Shown here one piece after another: positions 35,721 through 45,302 of a stretch of DNA of 64,000 nucleotides. Each line of letters opens with the position of its first letter. The first letter of the stretch is position 1. Both the position numbers and the translations under genes were made by a program. Below the pieces are notes generated by a model. It searched no databases. It worked only from the letters and a program-made list of their open reading frames with translations, and had not been told where the DNA came from. Source of the DNA: Rhizobium sp. EC-SD404 (GTDB lineage: Bacteria; Pseudomonadota; Alphaproteobacteria; Rhizobiales; Rhizobiaceae); assembly GCF_902498825.1 (NCBI RefSeq), contig NZ_LR701459.1, positions 3,850,564 to 3,914,563 on the forward strand. Direction: 5' to 3'.

Positions 35721-38282
35721 ATGGAGCATGACCCGCGACTGGCAGCACAACTCGAGGTGAACGGCGAAGGGCCTGGATTTGCCCTGCCTGCCCAATTCAT
35801 CGACTGGTTCGCCTCGCGCGGATGGCAGCCCCGCGCCCATCAACTGGAATTGCTCGCAACGGTCCGATCTGGCAAATCGGTTCTCCTCATCGCGCCTACG
35901 GGAGCGGGCAAGACGCTCGCCGGATTTCTCCCGAGCCTCACCGATCTTGCCGATCGCGGTCCCGCAAAGCCGGGCGCCGCGAAAAGCGGCATCCACACGC
36001 TCTACATCTCGCCCCTCAAGGCCCTCGCCGTCGACATCGAACGGAACCTGTCGCGCCCTGTCGACGAAATGAAACTGCCGATCCGGACCGAAACGCGAAC
36101 CGGCGACACCTCGCAGACCAAGCGCACGCGCCAGAAGACCAATCCACCCGACATTCTGCTGACGACCCCGGAGCAGCTGGCGCTTCTCCTCGCCTCGCCG
36201 GATGCCGATCGGTTCTTTTCCAACCTGAAGAACGTCATCTTCGACGAGTTGCATTCGCTTGTGACCTCGAAGCGCGGCCATCTCCTGGCACTCGGCCTTG
36301 CGCGGCTTCGGCGCCTGCGCCCAGATCTCGTGACGATCGGTCTCTCGGCCACCGTCGCGGAGCCGGAAGAACTGCAGGGCTGGCTTGTGGCGCAGGATGG
36401 CGGTGAGCGCCGGCTGGCTGAACGCATCGTCGTCAGCGGCGGTGCGAAGCCCTTGATCAGCATCCTGCAGTCGGATGAGCGCGTGCCCTGGGCCGGCCAT
36501 TCGGCCCGTTACGCGATCCCGGATGTCTACAAGGCCATCAAGGACCATCAGACGACCCTGCTCTTCGTCAACACGCGCAGCCAGGCGGAAATGCTGTTCC
36601 GCGAGCTCTGGCACGTCAACGACGACAATCTCCCGATCGCCCTGCATCACGGCTCGCTGGATGTCAGCCAGCGAAGGCGCGTGGAAGCCGCGATGGCCGA
36701 CAACGCGCTCCGCGCCGTCGTTGCGACCTCCACGCTCGATCTCGGCATCGATTGGGGCGACGTGGATCTCGTCATCCATGTGGGGGCGCCGAAGGGCGCA
36801 AGCCGGCTCGCCCAGCGGATCGGGCGTGCCAATCACCGCATGGACGAGCCGAGCCGCGCGATCCTCGTTCCGGCCAATCGCTTCGAGGTGATGGAGTGCC
36901 AGGCGGCGCTTGACGCCAACTATCTCGGTGCCCAGGACACGCCCCCGATTGGTGCGGGCGCACTCGACGTTCTGGCCCAGCACATCCTCGGAATGGCCTG
37001 CTCGGCACCCTTCGATGCGGATGAGCTCTTTGCGGAAGTCACCTCCGCCTCGCCCTATCAGGAGGTCGGACGCGACACGTTCGACCGGGTGCTGGAGTTC
37101 GTCGCGACCGGCGGCTATGCGCTGAAGACCTATGATCGCTATGCCAAGATCCGCCTGACCGCCGACGGTCTGTGGCGCGTCTCCCATCCCCGCATCGCCC
37201 AGCAATACCGCCTCAATGTCGGGACGATCGTGGAGGCCCCGGCGCTCAACGTCCGGCTCGTAAAGCGCGGAAAGGCCGGCGTGACGGCAGCGCGGGGCGG
37301 CCCGACGCTCGGGAAGATCGAGGAATACTTTCTCGAGACGATGGTCTCGGGCGACACGTTCCTGTTCTCCGGCCGCGTCCTGCGTTTCGAAGGTATCCGC
37401 GAGAACGAATGCATCGTGTCGCTGTCACCCAGCACCGACGCGAAGATTCCGACCTATGCCGGCGGCAAGTTTCCGCTCTCGACCTATCTGGCGGAGCAAG
37501 TGCGCGCCATGCTGGCCGACCCCACCCAATGGGGGGCGCTGCCAGATCAGGTCGGCGACTGGCTGCGGATCCAGAAGGAAAAATCGATCCTGCCGTCGCG
37601 CGACGAGCTGCTGATCGAGACCTTTCCGAGGGGGCGGCGGCACTACATGGTCGCCTATTCCTTCGAAGGCCGCCTCGCCCACCAGACGCTCGGGATGCTC
37701 CTGACGCGTCGCCTGGAGCGGGCACGTGCCAAGCCGCTCGGTTTCGTGGCCACCGACTATGCCTTGGCGATCTGGGCACTGTCGGACATGGGCGAACTTT
37801 TCGACAAACGCCGGCCGGCCCTGTCCGATCTTTTCGACGAGGACATGCTGGGCGACGACCTCGAAGCATGGCTTGCGGAATCCTGGCTGCTCAAGCGGAC
37901 CTTCAGGCAGTGCGCCGTGATCTCAGGACTGATCGAGCGCCGGCACCCGGGCCAGGAAAAGACCGGCCGTCAGGTCACCGTCTCATCCGACCTTATCTAC
38001 GATGTTCTGCGCAGCCATGAGCCGGACCACATCCTCCTGCAGGCGACCCACGCGGACGCGGCGGCGGGGCTTCTCGACATCCGGCGCCTGTCCGACATGC
38101 TCGCACGCATCAAGGGGCACATCGTGCTGAAGCGGCTATCGCATATCTCGCCGCTCGCTGTGCCGATCATGCTCGAAGTCGGCAAGGAATCGGTTGCCGG
38201 CGAGGCCAATGACGCCATCCTCGAAGAGGCGTCAGAAGATTTGATTGCTGAAGCCATGGGCGAATCGGGTATCGGTCTGTGA
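35721..38282 (+). CDS. Ligase-associated DEXH-box helicase (Lhr-like)
   Basis: 853 residues, superfamily 2. Q-motif region WQPRAHQ, Walker A APTGAGKT at 58-65, DELH box near 175, motif III LSATV, and motif VI QRIGRANHR are all intact, followed by the long C-terminal winged-helix/DEAD-associated region typical of Lhr-core proteins. It is a 3'-5' DNA translocase or helicase of the ligase-associated repair module (TIGR04121-like). It lies 30 bases upstream of pdeM. The C-terminus (ASEDLIAEAMGESGIGL) is family-typical. Confidence 0.95.
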   Translation: MEHDPRLAAQLEVNGEGPGFALPAQFIDWFASRGWQPRAHQLELLATVRSGKSVLLIAPTGAGKTLAGFLPSLTDLADRGPAKPGAAKSGIHTLYISPLKALAVDIERNLSRPVDEMKLPIRTETRTGDTSQTKRTRQKTNPPDILLTTPEQLALLLASPDADRFFSNLKNVIFDELHSLVTSKRGHLLALGLARLRRLRPDLVTIGLSATVAEPEELQGWLVAQDGGERRLAERIVVSGGAKPLISILQSDERVPWAGHSARYAIPDVYKAIKDHQTTLLFVNTRSQAEMLFRELWHVNDDNLPIALHHGSLDVSQRRRVEAAMADNALRAVVATSTLDLGIDWGDVDLVIHVGAPKGASRLAQRIGRANHRMDEPSRAILVPANRFEVMECQAALDANYLGAQDTPPIGAGALDVLAQHILGMACSAPFDADELFAEVTSASPYQEVGRDTFDRVLEFVATGGYALKTYDRYAKIRLTADGLWRVSHPRIAQQYRLNVGTIVEAPALNVRLVKRGKAGVTAARGGPTLGKIEEYFLETMVSGDTFLFSGRVLRFEGIRENECIVSLSPSTDAKIPTYAGGKFPLSTYLAEQVRAMLADPTQWGALPDQVGDWLRIQKEKSILPSRDELLIETFPRGRRHYMVAYSFEGRLAHQTLGMLLTRRLERARAKPLGFVATDYALAIWALSDMGELFDKRRPALSDLFDEDMLGDDLEAWLAESWLLKRTFRQCAVISGLIERRHPGQEKTGRQVTVSSDLIYDVLRSHEPDHILLQATHADAAAGLLDIRRLSDMLARIKGHIVLKRLSHISPLAVPIMLEVGKESVAGEANDAILEEASEDLIAEAMGESGIGL

Positions 38283-38312
38283 CGAACAAGCCGAGAACGA
38301 TCAGACCCCACC

Positions 38313-39050
38313 ATGAACCACCATGCCGCCTTGCGGCTCTCCTCCGCCGATTCTGACATGCCGGGCCGCACGATCGCCATCGAGATCGCGGGTGTCGAGG
38401 TCGTGTGCGACGCGCTCGGCGTGGCCTATCTGGAAAAAAGCGGCACCTTGATCGTGTCCGACCTGCACCTGGAAAAAGGCGCGGCCTTCGCCCGGCGCGG
38501 CATGATGCTGCCGCCCTACGATACGGCCGCGACCCTCGACCTCTTGGAAGCGGCCATCCGGCGCTACGAGCCGAAGGCCGTGATCAGCCTTGGCGACAGT
38601 TTCCATGACCGCGTCGGCGCCGCCCACATGCCTGCCATCTATGAGGAGCGACTGCGCCACGCCATGACGGGTCGGCAATGGTTCTGGATTTCCGGCAACC
38701 ACGATCCGGAGCGACCGGCCAATTTGCCGGGCGAGGCGACCGATGCGCTTTATGTCGACGGCTTGTGTTTCCGCCACGAACCCACGGCACGCCGCGCCGA
38801 ATGCCGCGGCGAAATCGCCGGTCATCTGCATCCCTCCGCGCGCGTCGTGCGCCGGGGTCGTGCGGTGCGCCGCCCGTGCTTCGCCTCCGACGGCACCCGC
38901 TTGGTCATGCCGGCCTTCGGCGTGACCACCGGCGGGCTCGACCTGCGCCATCGCGCCATGCAGGGCCTGTTCGACCGCGCGACGCTGTCGGCCCATCTTC
39001 TCGGCCGCGAACGCCTCTATTCGGTGCGCTTCGCCAATCTGATCGGATAG
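38313..39050 (+). CDS. pdeM: Ligase-associated metallophosphoesterase PdeM
   Basis: 245 residues, calcineurin-like. Metal-site motifs appear in order: SDLHLEKG, GDSFHDR, SGNHD and GHLHPSA. This is the fourth component of the ligase-associated DNA-damage set (TIGR04123-like), believed to be an endonuclease or phosphodiesterase acting on DNA intermediates. An internal ATG at residue 16 could also serve as a start. Gene order helicase-pdeM is standard. An intergenic palindromic repeat begins a few bases after the stop. Confidence 0.93.
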   Translation: MNHHAALRLSSADSDMPGRTIAIEIAGVEVVCDALGVAYLEKSGTLIVSDLHLEKGAAFARRGMMLPPYDTAATLDLLEAAIRRYEPKAVISLGDSFHDRVGAAHMPAIYEERLRHAMTGRQWFWISGNHDPERPANLPGEATDALYVDGLCFRHEPTARRAECRGEIAGHLHPSARVVRRGRAVRRPCFASDGTRLVMPAFGVTTGGLDLRHRAMQGLFDRATLSAHLLGRERLYSVRFANLIG

Positions 39051-39056
39051 GCATGA

Positions 39057-39100
39057 GCGTTTCCAGGTGAAGTGGATACCGGTTCACCGTTCGGAAACGC
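39057..39100. repeat. Nested-palindrome intergenic repeat, copy 1
   Basis: Outer arms GCGTTTCC / GGAAACGC and inner arms GGTGAA / TTCACC form a long hairpin. It shares CCAGGTGAA and ACCGGTTCAC with the copies at 40859 and 53628. It lies between the convergent pdeM and TIGR02186 genes, 6 bases after the pdeM stop. Confidence 0.85.
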
Positions 39101-39112
39101 GACAAGTCAGAC

Positions 39113-39898
39113 TCAGTTCTTGCGGAAGATGATGCTGCCGAGCCAGCCGGTCAGCATGGCGAGCGCCACGCAGACGATGCCGTACAGCAACGAGTCCTCG
39201 TAGGCCGCGGAATAGATGAACTGCTCCAGCCCCGTTTTCACGACGCGCAGTGGAAGATCGCGCTCCATCACGAAATTGCCGCTCTTGAACAAATAGGCGC
39301 GGATCGTGTGGTCGCCGAGCGGCACGTTGGCCGGCAGGCGGATGGATGCGCGAAACAGGCTCGAACTGACGAAATCGACGCCGTGCGGTGCGGCTTCATA
39401 AAGCCCGCTCGTCTGCTTCAGGCGTCGGAGCGCATCGCGAAACACTGCGATATTGCTGCCGTCGCCGATGGCTCCGGTCGGGACCAGCCGGATGTTGCTG
39501 GACCCGATTTCATAACGATCGAGCACGATCGCATCGGTGATCCGCTCCACCGGGCGAGTGCTCGACAGTGAATAGGATGCCGCGACCGGTTCGAACTCCA
39601 TCGAGCGACGGTTCACCCAGATGCCGAGAACGCGCTCTTTGCGCCACACGGTCGTCTGGCGCTGCGGGCCGACCAACGCAACGACGATGTCGTATTCGCC
39701 GAGCTCCAGCAAAAACGGGTCGGCACTGTCCAGCGCCCCGAACACGGTGATGTCTGCCCCCGTAAAATCGGAGGTGATCGCGATCTCGTTGGTCGAAACG
39801 CCGATGTCCAGTCGTTCGGTGGGCTCACGTTGCTGGGCAAGCGCTTGCCCTGCAAACAAGCAGAAGATGATCCCGAAAAATGTTGCGAGCCGCGTCAT
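39113..39898 (-). CDS. TIGR02186-family membrane-anchored exported protein
   Basis: 261 residues. Signal peptide MTRLATFFGIIFCLFAGQALAQ, a periplasmic beta-rich domain with TSDFTGADITVFGAL and VALVGPQRQTTVWRKERV, and one C-terminal membrane helix (LLYGIVCVALAMLTGWLGSIIF). TIGR02186 proteins always accompany a TauE/SafE permease, as here: its ATG directly follows the TAG of the permease. The periplasmic part may deliver or sense the anion; function is unproven. Confidence 0.88.
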   Translation of the reverse strand: MTRLATFFGIIFCLFAGQALAQQREPTERLDIGVSTNEIAITSDFTGADITVFGALDSADPFLLELGEYDIVVALVGPQRQTTVWRKERVLGIWVNRRSMEFEPVAASYSLSSTRPVERITDAIVLDRYEIGSSNIRLVPTGAIGDGSNIAVFRDALRRLKQTSGLYEAAPHGVDFVSSSLFRASIRLPANVPLGDHTIRAYLFKSGNFVMERDLPLRVVKTGLEQFIYSAAYEDSLLYGIVCVALAMLTGWLGSIIFRKN

Positions 39899-40825
39899 CT
39901 AGAACGCCGCCTCTTCCAGGATCACCGAATACACTTCGTCGGGCGGCAGCAAGAGGTCGAGGCCGAGACGCATGCCGACCGCGAGCACAAGCAGAGCCAG
40001 AAGCGCCCGCAACTGCTCGCCGCGCAGCTTCTGCCCGACCCGCACACCGTATTGCGCACCGATGACGCCTGCCACCATCAGAAGAAACGCCAGAACGATA
40101 TCGACCGAATAGTTGGTCGTCGCCTGCATGATGGTGGTGAAGGCCGTGACGAAGATGATCTGGAACAGCGACGTCCCGATGACGACATTGGTCGGGATGC
40201 GCAGGAGATAGATCATCGCCGGAACCATGATGAAACCGCCGCCGACGCCCATCACTGACGTAAGAACGCCGATGGCGAAACCGAGCGCGATGACCGGGAT
40301 GACGCTGAGATAGAGCTTCGATTTCTTGAAGCGCATCTTCATTGGAAGCCGGTGCACCCAGATGTGCTGGCCGGGCTTGCGAAGCGCCACGGTTTCCTTG
40401 CGCGCCGCACGGCGGAGGGAAATGATGCTTTCCCAAAGCATCAGGCCTCCGACGACCGACAAGAACAGCACGTACATCAGCGAGACGATCAGATCGAGCT
40501 GACCTAGCCGCCGCAGAAGCGTGAATATCCAGATTCCGAGCCCCGCCCCGGCAATGCCGCCGATCAGCAGCACGACCCCAAGCTTGATATCGAGCGAGCC
40601 GCGCTTGAAATGCCAGAGCGAGCCGGAAAAGGACGACGCGACAACCTGGTTTGCGCCGGTGGCGACGGCGACCGCGGGAGGAATGTTGTAGAAGATCAAA
40701 AGCGGTGTGATGAGAAAGCCGCCGCCGATGCCGAACATGCCCGACAGGAATCCGACCGCAGCGCCCATGCCGAGGATGACGAAGATGTTGACCGATAATT
40801 CTGCGATCGGCAGGTAGATGGTCAC
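39899..40825 (-). CDS. TauE/SafE-family sulfite/anion permease
   Basis: 308 residues with eight or more membrane helices. Two internally repeated glycine-rich motifs, GFLSGMFGIGGGF and GVLTSVMGVGGGF, mark the TauE/SafE fold. Related proteins export sulfite, sulfoacetate or other sulfonates; the substrate here is unknown. Start set at the GTG at 40825 (TIYLPIAELSVNIF) because AGGGG lies 8 bases upstream and family members begin there; a GTG at 40849 is an alternative. Followed immediately by its TIGR02186 partner. Confidence 0.9.
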   Translation of the reverse strand: MTIYLPIAELSVNIFVILGMGAAVGFLSGMFGIGGGFLITPLLIFYNIPPAVAVATGANQVVASSFSGSLWHFKRGSLDIKLGVVLLIGGIAGAGLGIWIFTLLRRLGQLDLIVSLMYVLFLSVVGGLMLWESIISLRRAARKETVALRKPGQHIWVHRLPMKMRFKKSKLYLSVIPVIALGFAIGVLTSVMGVGGGFIMVPAMIYLLRIPTNVVIGTSLFQIIFVTAFTTIMQATTNYSVDIVLAFLLMVAGVIGAQYGVRVGQKLRGEQLRALLALLVLAVGMRLGLDLLLPPDEVYSVILEEAAF

Positions 40826-41146
40826 GTCTTGCCCCTGAACGCTCAGCACGGATCTCGAGCGTTTCCAGATGACGTGGGAACCGGTTCACACCGTCCGAAA
40901 ACGCGGTCGTACAACCACCTTGAGCAACCGGTCGCTTATCGAAAAGCGAAATTGCTCCAGGCATCGGCCGAACGCCAATAGGCCGGCTGTGCGACGTCAG
41001 CCGGAATGTTGGCAGCACAGGGTTTATTCGCCGTTAAGACGAAGCCGGGCGCAGCGCCCAACTCCCAACCGCGACCGATTGTGGAACGATCATCTGCGCG
41101 TTTCGGAACGCCCTGTCAATTCAAGGCGTCCTTGGGACCAAATTGC
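40826..41146. other. Intergenic region between podJ-like and tauE-like genes
   Basis: 321 bases. Contains repeat copy 2 (40859-40904), which probably ends or protects one of the minus-strand transcripts, and presumably the promoter of the TauE-type permease. No gene is visible in it. Confidence 0.5.
40859..40904. repeat. Nested-palindrome intergenic repeat, copy 2
   Basis: Same architecture as copy 1 but degenerate: GCGTTT / AAACGC outer pairing, an imperfect inner pair, and the shared AACCGGTTCAC core. It lies upstream of the TauE-type gene on the minus strand. Confidence 0.8.
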
Positions 41147-44100
41147 TCAGCCAGCGTCCGTCTGGGCAAGCAGCGCTTCGACGAGCGGCGCATCGATCCG
41201 GCCGGTCGGCTCGAGCTCGTTGGCTTCCTGGAAGGCGCGGATCGCTGCCGTCGTTTTTGCGCCGATGACGCCATCCGGGGAGCCCGCATCGAAGCCGCGA
41301 TCGTTGAGAATGCGCTGGATGTTGCGCACAGCGTCGGCCATGTCGATTGTCGCAGTGCGGGTCTGGGAAACGCCCCACTCTTCCGGCAGCTCGACGGCAT
41401 TGGAAGCAGGGTCGACTGCCTGCGGTTCCCAAAGTTCGACCTCGGCGCGGGCCCGTTCCAGCGCTTCCGGGGTCATGGCATTTGCCACTTCGTCGCGCTT
41501 GTTGGCCGCGTCCGCATCACCCTGATCGGCGGCGATGGCAAACCATTTGTAGGACTGGCCGAGATCCTGTTCGACGCCGCTGCCACGGGCATAGAGTACC
41601 GCCAGGTTGAATTGGCTGTCGGAGACGCCGTGTTCCGCAGCCATGGCGAACCAGCGTGCAGCCTCGTCGAAATCCGAATTGCCGTCGACGCCGCCGGAAG
41701 CGTGCAGTACCGCAAGATTGTGCATGGCGCTGACATTGCCGCCCAGCGCCGCTTCGCGGTACCAGCGGGCAGCTTCTGCAGGATCGCGTTCGACGCCGGT
41801 GCCGCGCTCGTAGAAATTGCCGATCCGGTACTGCGCCGGGGCGAGCCCCTGCCGCGCGGCATCGAGATACCATTGTGCTGCCTGGTCGACGCTTTCTTCG
41901 ACGCCGCGACCTTCCATGTAGCGCGATGCGATTTCGAACAGCGCCCGGCCTTCGCCGGCTTCGGCGGCAGCAAGCAGTGCAGCCGTTCCGGCACCGTCCG
42001 GCAGAGCGGCGATACGGGCCGACCGTTCGGCAGGGTCCGTCTGCGCCGCCGTTTCCGGCGTCATTTCAGCCGGCGCATCGGCACTGGGGCCCTCGGTGGT
42101 CGGCGCTGTCGCCTCATCGGTCACCGCCGGCGCATTGGCGTCGCTCGATGGCGTATCGAGACTGGACGGCGTCACCGGCGCGGAATTGTCGCGATCCAGG
42201 CTGGACGTCGTCATGGCGGCCTCGTCATCCGTCGACGGAGCGAAAGCCTGCTGCGAAAGACCTGCCGTGCGTCCGGGTGACGGCTCAGCGATTGTGGGCG
42301 TTTCAGCGACCGGTGCCTGCACTGGCTCGACGGTTTCGGCGGCAATTTCAGGTGCAGCTTCGGAGCCCGTTTCCGCGCCCGAGGAGACAGCGGCGCTGTC
42401 CGTCTCGGCTGGAGCGACCGACTGAACCGCGACAGGCACATCGTTCTGGGAAGCGTCGCCGCCCATCATGTCGGCAATCAAAGGATAAGACATCACCGCA
42501 AGCAGGATGGCGCCAACCGCGATCAGGATGGGACGGCGGCGCGACGATGATCCACCGTCAGTCCGCTTGTCGTCACTTTTGGTCGCCAACTGCTTGCGGC
42601 CGGTATTCTCGACATCGGCAGCGGCGGCCTGAGCGGCACGGCGAGCGGCAGCGATGAAATCCGCGCGGTCGTCTTCGCTGTAGACGCTGTTGCCGACGCG
42701 CGATCCGCTGGTCTGCTGATCACGCACGCGCTGCAGAATGCGGTTGAGGTCCGGCGTTCCCGAGCCAGGCTCCAGCGGCTCGTTCGCAATCCCCGCATCG
42801 ATCTGCTGGCTCGGGTCGATGGGCGGCGTCGGCTCGACGGTTTCGCGGACTTCGGAAGGCGAGGCTGCAAGTTCAGCGCTCGACACGATTTCCGCTTCAG
42901 CGGGCTGGCGGCGAGGACGGACCTTGTCGGCGATGCGGCCGATCAGCGAGCGCGGCGTTTGCGCCTCGGCAGATGCCGCCGACGCGGTTGCAGCCGCCAT
43001 GACGGCGGTTGTGCTGACCGTCTTGCCAAGCGCCGTCTGGTCGGCCTTGACCACATTGGCTGCCTTGGCGGACAGCGGTTCCTGTGCTTCGATTTCCGGC
43101 TCGGCAGCATGTGCGGCGAAAGCGGGCGCCGCAAAGGCGGCAGCCGCGACAGGCATCTCGCGTGAAACATTCAGTCCGCGGTCAAGGCTTTCGAGACGCT
43201 CGGCGATCTTCATGAGCGTGTCGTGGACGGCATCGAAGGCGCGCGCGCTGCGATCGTTGCTCATCCGGGTCAGCTTCTCGAGCGCCCGGAGATCTTCCGC
43301 AAGACCGGTCACTGCCGTGAGATCGTCGGCGCTGCCCTCATACTCGTCCGCGCCGCTTTCGAGGAAGGCGGCAACCGCCTGTTCGGCAGCACGACTTGCT
43401 GCTTCGATCACGTCCTGGCGGCCATGCGTCATATGCGTTTCGATCGCGGCAAGGCGCGGCTCGAGACCGGCAAGACCCGAGCGATCGGAAAGATGCTCCG
43501 AGAGGCTGAGAATCTGTGCTTCCAGCGAGCGCATCGCATCGTCGCTTGCCGGAGCAGACGTCTCGGCGTTGCGATCGAGGCGGCTCGTGATCTCGTCCAG
43601 TTGCCGGTGCAGGCTTTCCAGTCCGGCAACAGGCAGCGGATCCGAAAGCCGCGCTTCGGCACGATCGACCAAGGCTTCGAGCCGGTCGAAATCGACGCTC
43701 GCCTGGGCAACAGCCAGGGTCTCGATCTGCTCGGAAATGTGCTCGAGGTGTCGCACCACCTCCTGCGGCGGCTCCTGATTGGCGCCGTTGGAGAGCGCGG
43801 CCACCTGATGCGAGAGCGCATCGAGCCGGCTCATCACTTCGCTGTCCGTACCGCCCTCGCCCAGCCGTTCGATCTGGTCGGCCAGAAGCGCCAGGTGAGG
43901 CGTCAATGCGGCAGCGATACCACCGGCGACGGCTTCGTCTTGAGACCCAAGGTCGGCCAGAAGAGCTTCGATGCGCTCCAGCCGAGCATTGTCGATTGCC
44001 ATGTCGGCCTTGTCGGAAACCGTAAGGATCGCCTGGGAAATCTCGTCCAGCCGCAAATTCACACGGTCGAGTTCCCGGCCGACGCCTTCCATGTCCGAGC

Positions 44101-44962
44101 CTTGCCCGGCGATCATCTCGACGGCACCGGCGATCGTGCGCATTTCGGCGCCGATCTGACGTGTCCAGCCACCGTCGGGCAGGCCGTTCATCAGAACCTG
44201 CATCTCGTCCAGCCGCTTGACCATGACGGCGATCTCGTCGCGCATGGTGGCTGGATCGATCTCGCTGATCAGGTCGCAGATTTCGCTCCAGCGATTGTCC
44301 AGGCCGCGCACGGTCTCATCCTTGGCGAGACCATCGACGATTGCTGAGATGCTGCGGACTTCCGCGCGCAATTCCACCAAGGCGTCGCCGCCGTCGCTTT
44401 CGCTAAGTGCGCTGAGCTTCTGTTCGATCGAAACCAGCCCGGCATGAAGCTCGGATGGCAGGCTTTCGAGCTGCTCGAGCGTCTTCAGCTGCATGAGGTC
44501 GCCGCGCAGCGAACCGAGATGGCGCGCGACGTCTTCGCCGAGATCGCGGCGCATGTCATCACGCAGGTTTCGGCCGAAATTATCCAGCAGGCTTTCCATC
44601 TGGGCGCCGCCCGCCTGGGGCATGTGCGCAGCTGCAGCCGGTTCGACCGGGGGCCGGGCGACAAGAGCCTCACGGCGCTCGGCGGCTTTCGAGCGGAAGG
44701 CGTCGAGGCGGCGCTGGCGCTCCTTGATCTGCGCAACCGCCTCATTCTGGAGATTGGCAGCCGGTGTCTCCTGGACACTGATCGGTTCGACACGCGTTGA
44801 ACTCGGCGTCAAGGTACCCGGCGCACGCTGGCTTTTCGACGCCATGATTCCGTCCAAGCGGCTCTCGAGCGCTTCGAGCGTCTTATTCAACGCATCGAAA
44901 GGCGAGGATCCTTGCGACTGGCTGCGGGTATCGCGTGAGGTATCGTTCATTGCGAAGCTCAT
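41147..44962 (-). CDS. podJ: PodJ-like polar localisation protein
   Basis: 1271 residues. The N-terminal motif SPFDALNKTLEALESRLDGI is followed by about 600 residues of Leu/Glu-rich coiled coil. A Ser/Glu/Pro-rich stretch precedes one membrane helix near 815 (RRPILIAVGAILLAVMSYPL). The periplasmic part has an acidic Thr/Pro linker, four to five SEL1 repeats at about 985-1160 (e.g. AAQWYLDAARQGLAPAQYRIG) and a C-terminal peptidoglycan-binding domain. This is the order in Caulobacter and Sinorhizobium PodJ, which organises the cell pole. ATG at 44962 has GAGG 9 bases upstream. Confidence 0.85.
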   Translation of the reverse strand: MSFAMNDTSRDTRSQSQGSSPFDALNKTLEALESRLDGIMASKSQRAPGTLTPSSTRVEPISVQETPAANLQNEAVAQIKERQRRLDAFRSKAAERREALVARPPVEPAAAAHMPQAGGAQMESLLDNFGRNLRDDMRRDLGEDVARHLGSLRGDLMQLKTLEQLESLPSELHAGLVSIEQKLSALSESDGGDALVELRAEVRSISAIVDGLAKDETVRGLDNRWSEICDLISEIDPATMRDEIAVMVKRLDEMQVLMNGLPDGGWTRQIGAEMRTIAGAVEMIAGQGSDMEGVGRELDRVNLRLDEISQAILTVSDKADMAIDNARLERIEALLADLGSQDEAVAGGIAAALTPHLALLADQIERLGEGGTDSEVMSRLDALSHQVAALSNGANQEPPQEVVRHLEHISEQIETLAVAQASVDFDRLEALVDRAEARLSDPLPVAGLESLHRQLDEITSRLDRNAETSAPASDDAMRSLEAQILSLSEHLSDRSGLAGLEPRLAAIETHMTHGRQDVIEAASRAAEQAVAAFLESGADEYEGSADDLTAVTGLAEDLRALEKLTRMSNDRSARAFDAVHDTLMKIAERLESLDRGLNVSREMPVAAAAFAAPAFAAHAAEPEIEAQEPLSAKAANVVKADQTALGKTVSTTAVMAAATASAASAEAQTPRSLIGRIADKVRPRRQPAEAEIVSSAELAASPSEVRETVEPTPPIDPSQQIDAGIANEPLEPGSGTPDLNRILQRVRDQQTSGSRVGNSVYSEDDRADFIAAARRAAQAAAADVENTGRKQLATKSDDKRTDGGSSSRRRPILIAVGAILLAVMSYPLIADMMGGDASQNDVPVAVQSVAPAETDSAAVSSGAETGSEAAPEIAAETVEPVQAPVAETPTIAEPSPGRTAGLSQQAFAPSTDDEAAMTTSSLDRDNSAPVTPSSLDTPSSDANAPAVTDEATAPTTEGPSADAPAEMTPETAAQTDPAERSARIAALPDGAGTAALLAAAEAGEGRALFEIASRYMEGRGVEESVDQAAQWYLDAARQGLAPAQYRIGNFYERGTGVERDPAEAARWYREAALGGNVSAMHNLAVLHASGGVDGNSDFDEAARWFAMAAEHGVSDSQFNLAVLYARGSGVEQDLGQSYKWFAIAADQGDADAANKRDEVANAMTPEALERARAEVELWEPQAVDPASNAVELPEEWGVSQTRTATIDMADAVRNIQRILNDRGFDAGSPDGVIGAKTTAAIRAFQEANELEPTGRIDAPLVEALLAQTDAG

Positions 44963-45302
44963 CTCGGTTCGCCTCACCATCGCGGTGAAGCCGGGTTTTG
45001 CCGCCGGATGCTGGTGCCCGCACATCGATGCGGACGGAAGCTACCGGAAGCGCGTCAGGCAATCCGAAGAGACGCAATACTGTTGTCGGGATTCACCTCT
45101 AGTTGCCGCACAATCCACCAAACGTGGTAAACAAGCCGTTAAGCTTTTGGATCTAGCCCCACATCCGGCACAGGAAATAGACATGGACCTCGCCGGCTGC
45201 GCTTGTATCATCGGGCGTCGCAGGAACGGTGTTTCCGAAATCAATACAATTCAGAGTAGTGCAATTTTTGATTTCTCTTAATGGTTGAAAATGGAGTGAA
45301 GC
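44963..45302. other. Divergent intergenic region, podJ-like / MerR
   Basis: 340 bases without a gene. It contains one CcrM-type GANTC site at 45090 and a near-consensus CtrA box at 45128-45142. The promoters of both the podJ-like gene and the MerR regulator must lie here. Confidence 0.5.
45128..45142. promoter_or_regulatory. Candidate CtrA box upstream of podJ-like gene
   Basis: TAAA-N7-TTAA, one mismatch from the CtrA consensus TTAA-N7-TTAA, lies about 165-180 bases upstream of the podJ-like start. Cell-cycle control would suit a polarity gene, but a single near match is weak evidence. Confidence 0.3.

Noticed and set aside
41006..42280. 424-codon plus-strand frame opposite the podJ-like gene
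   Set aside because: Shadow of SEL1/peptidoglycan-binding coding sequence.
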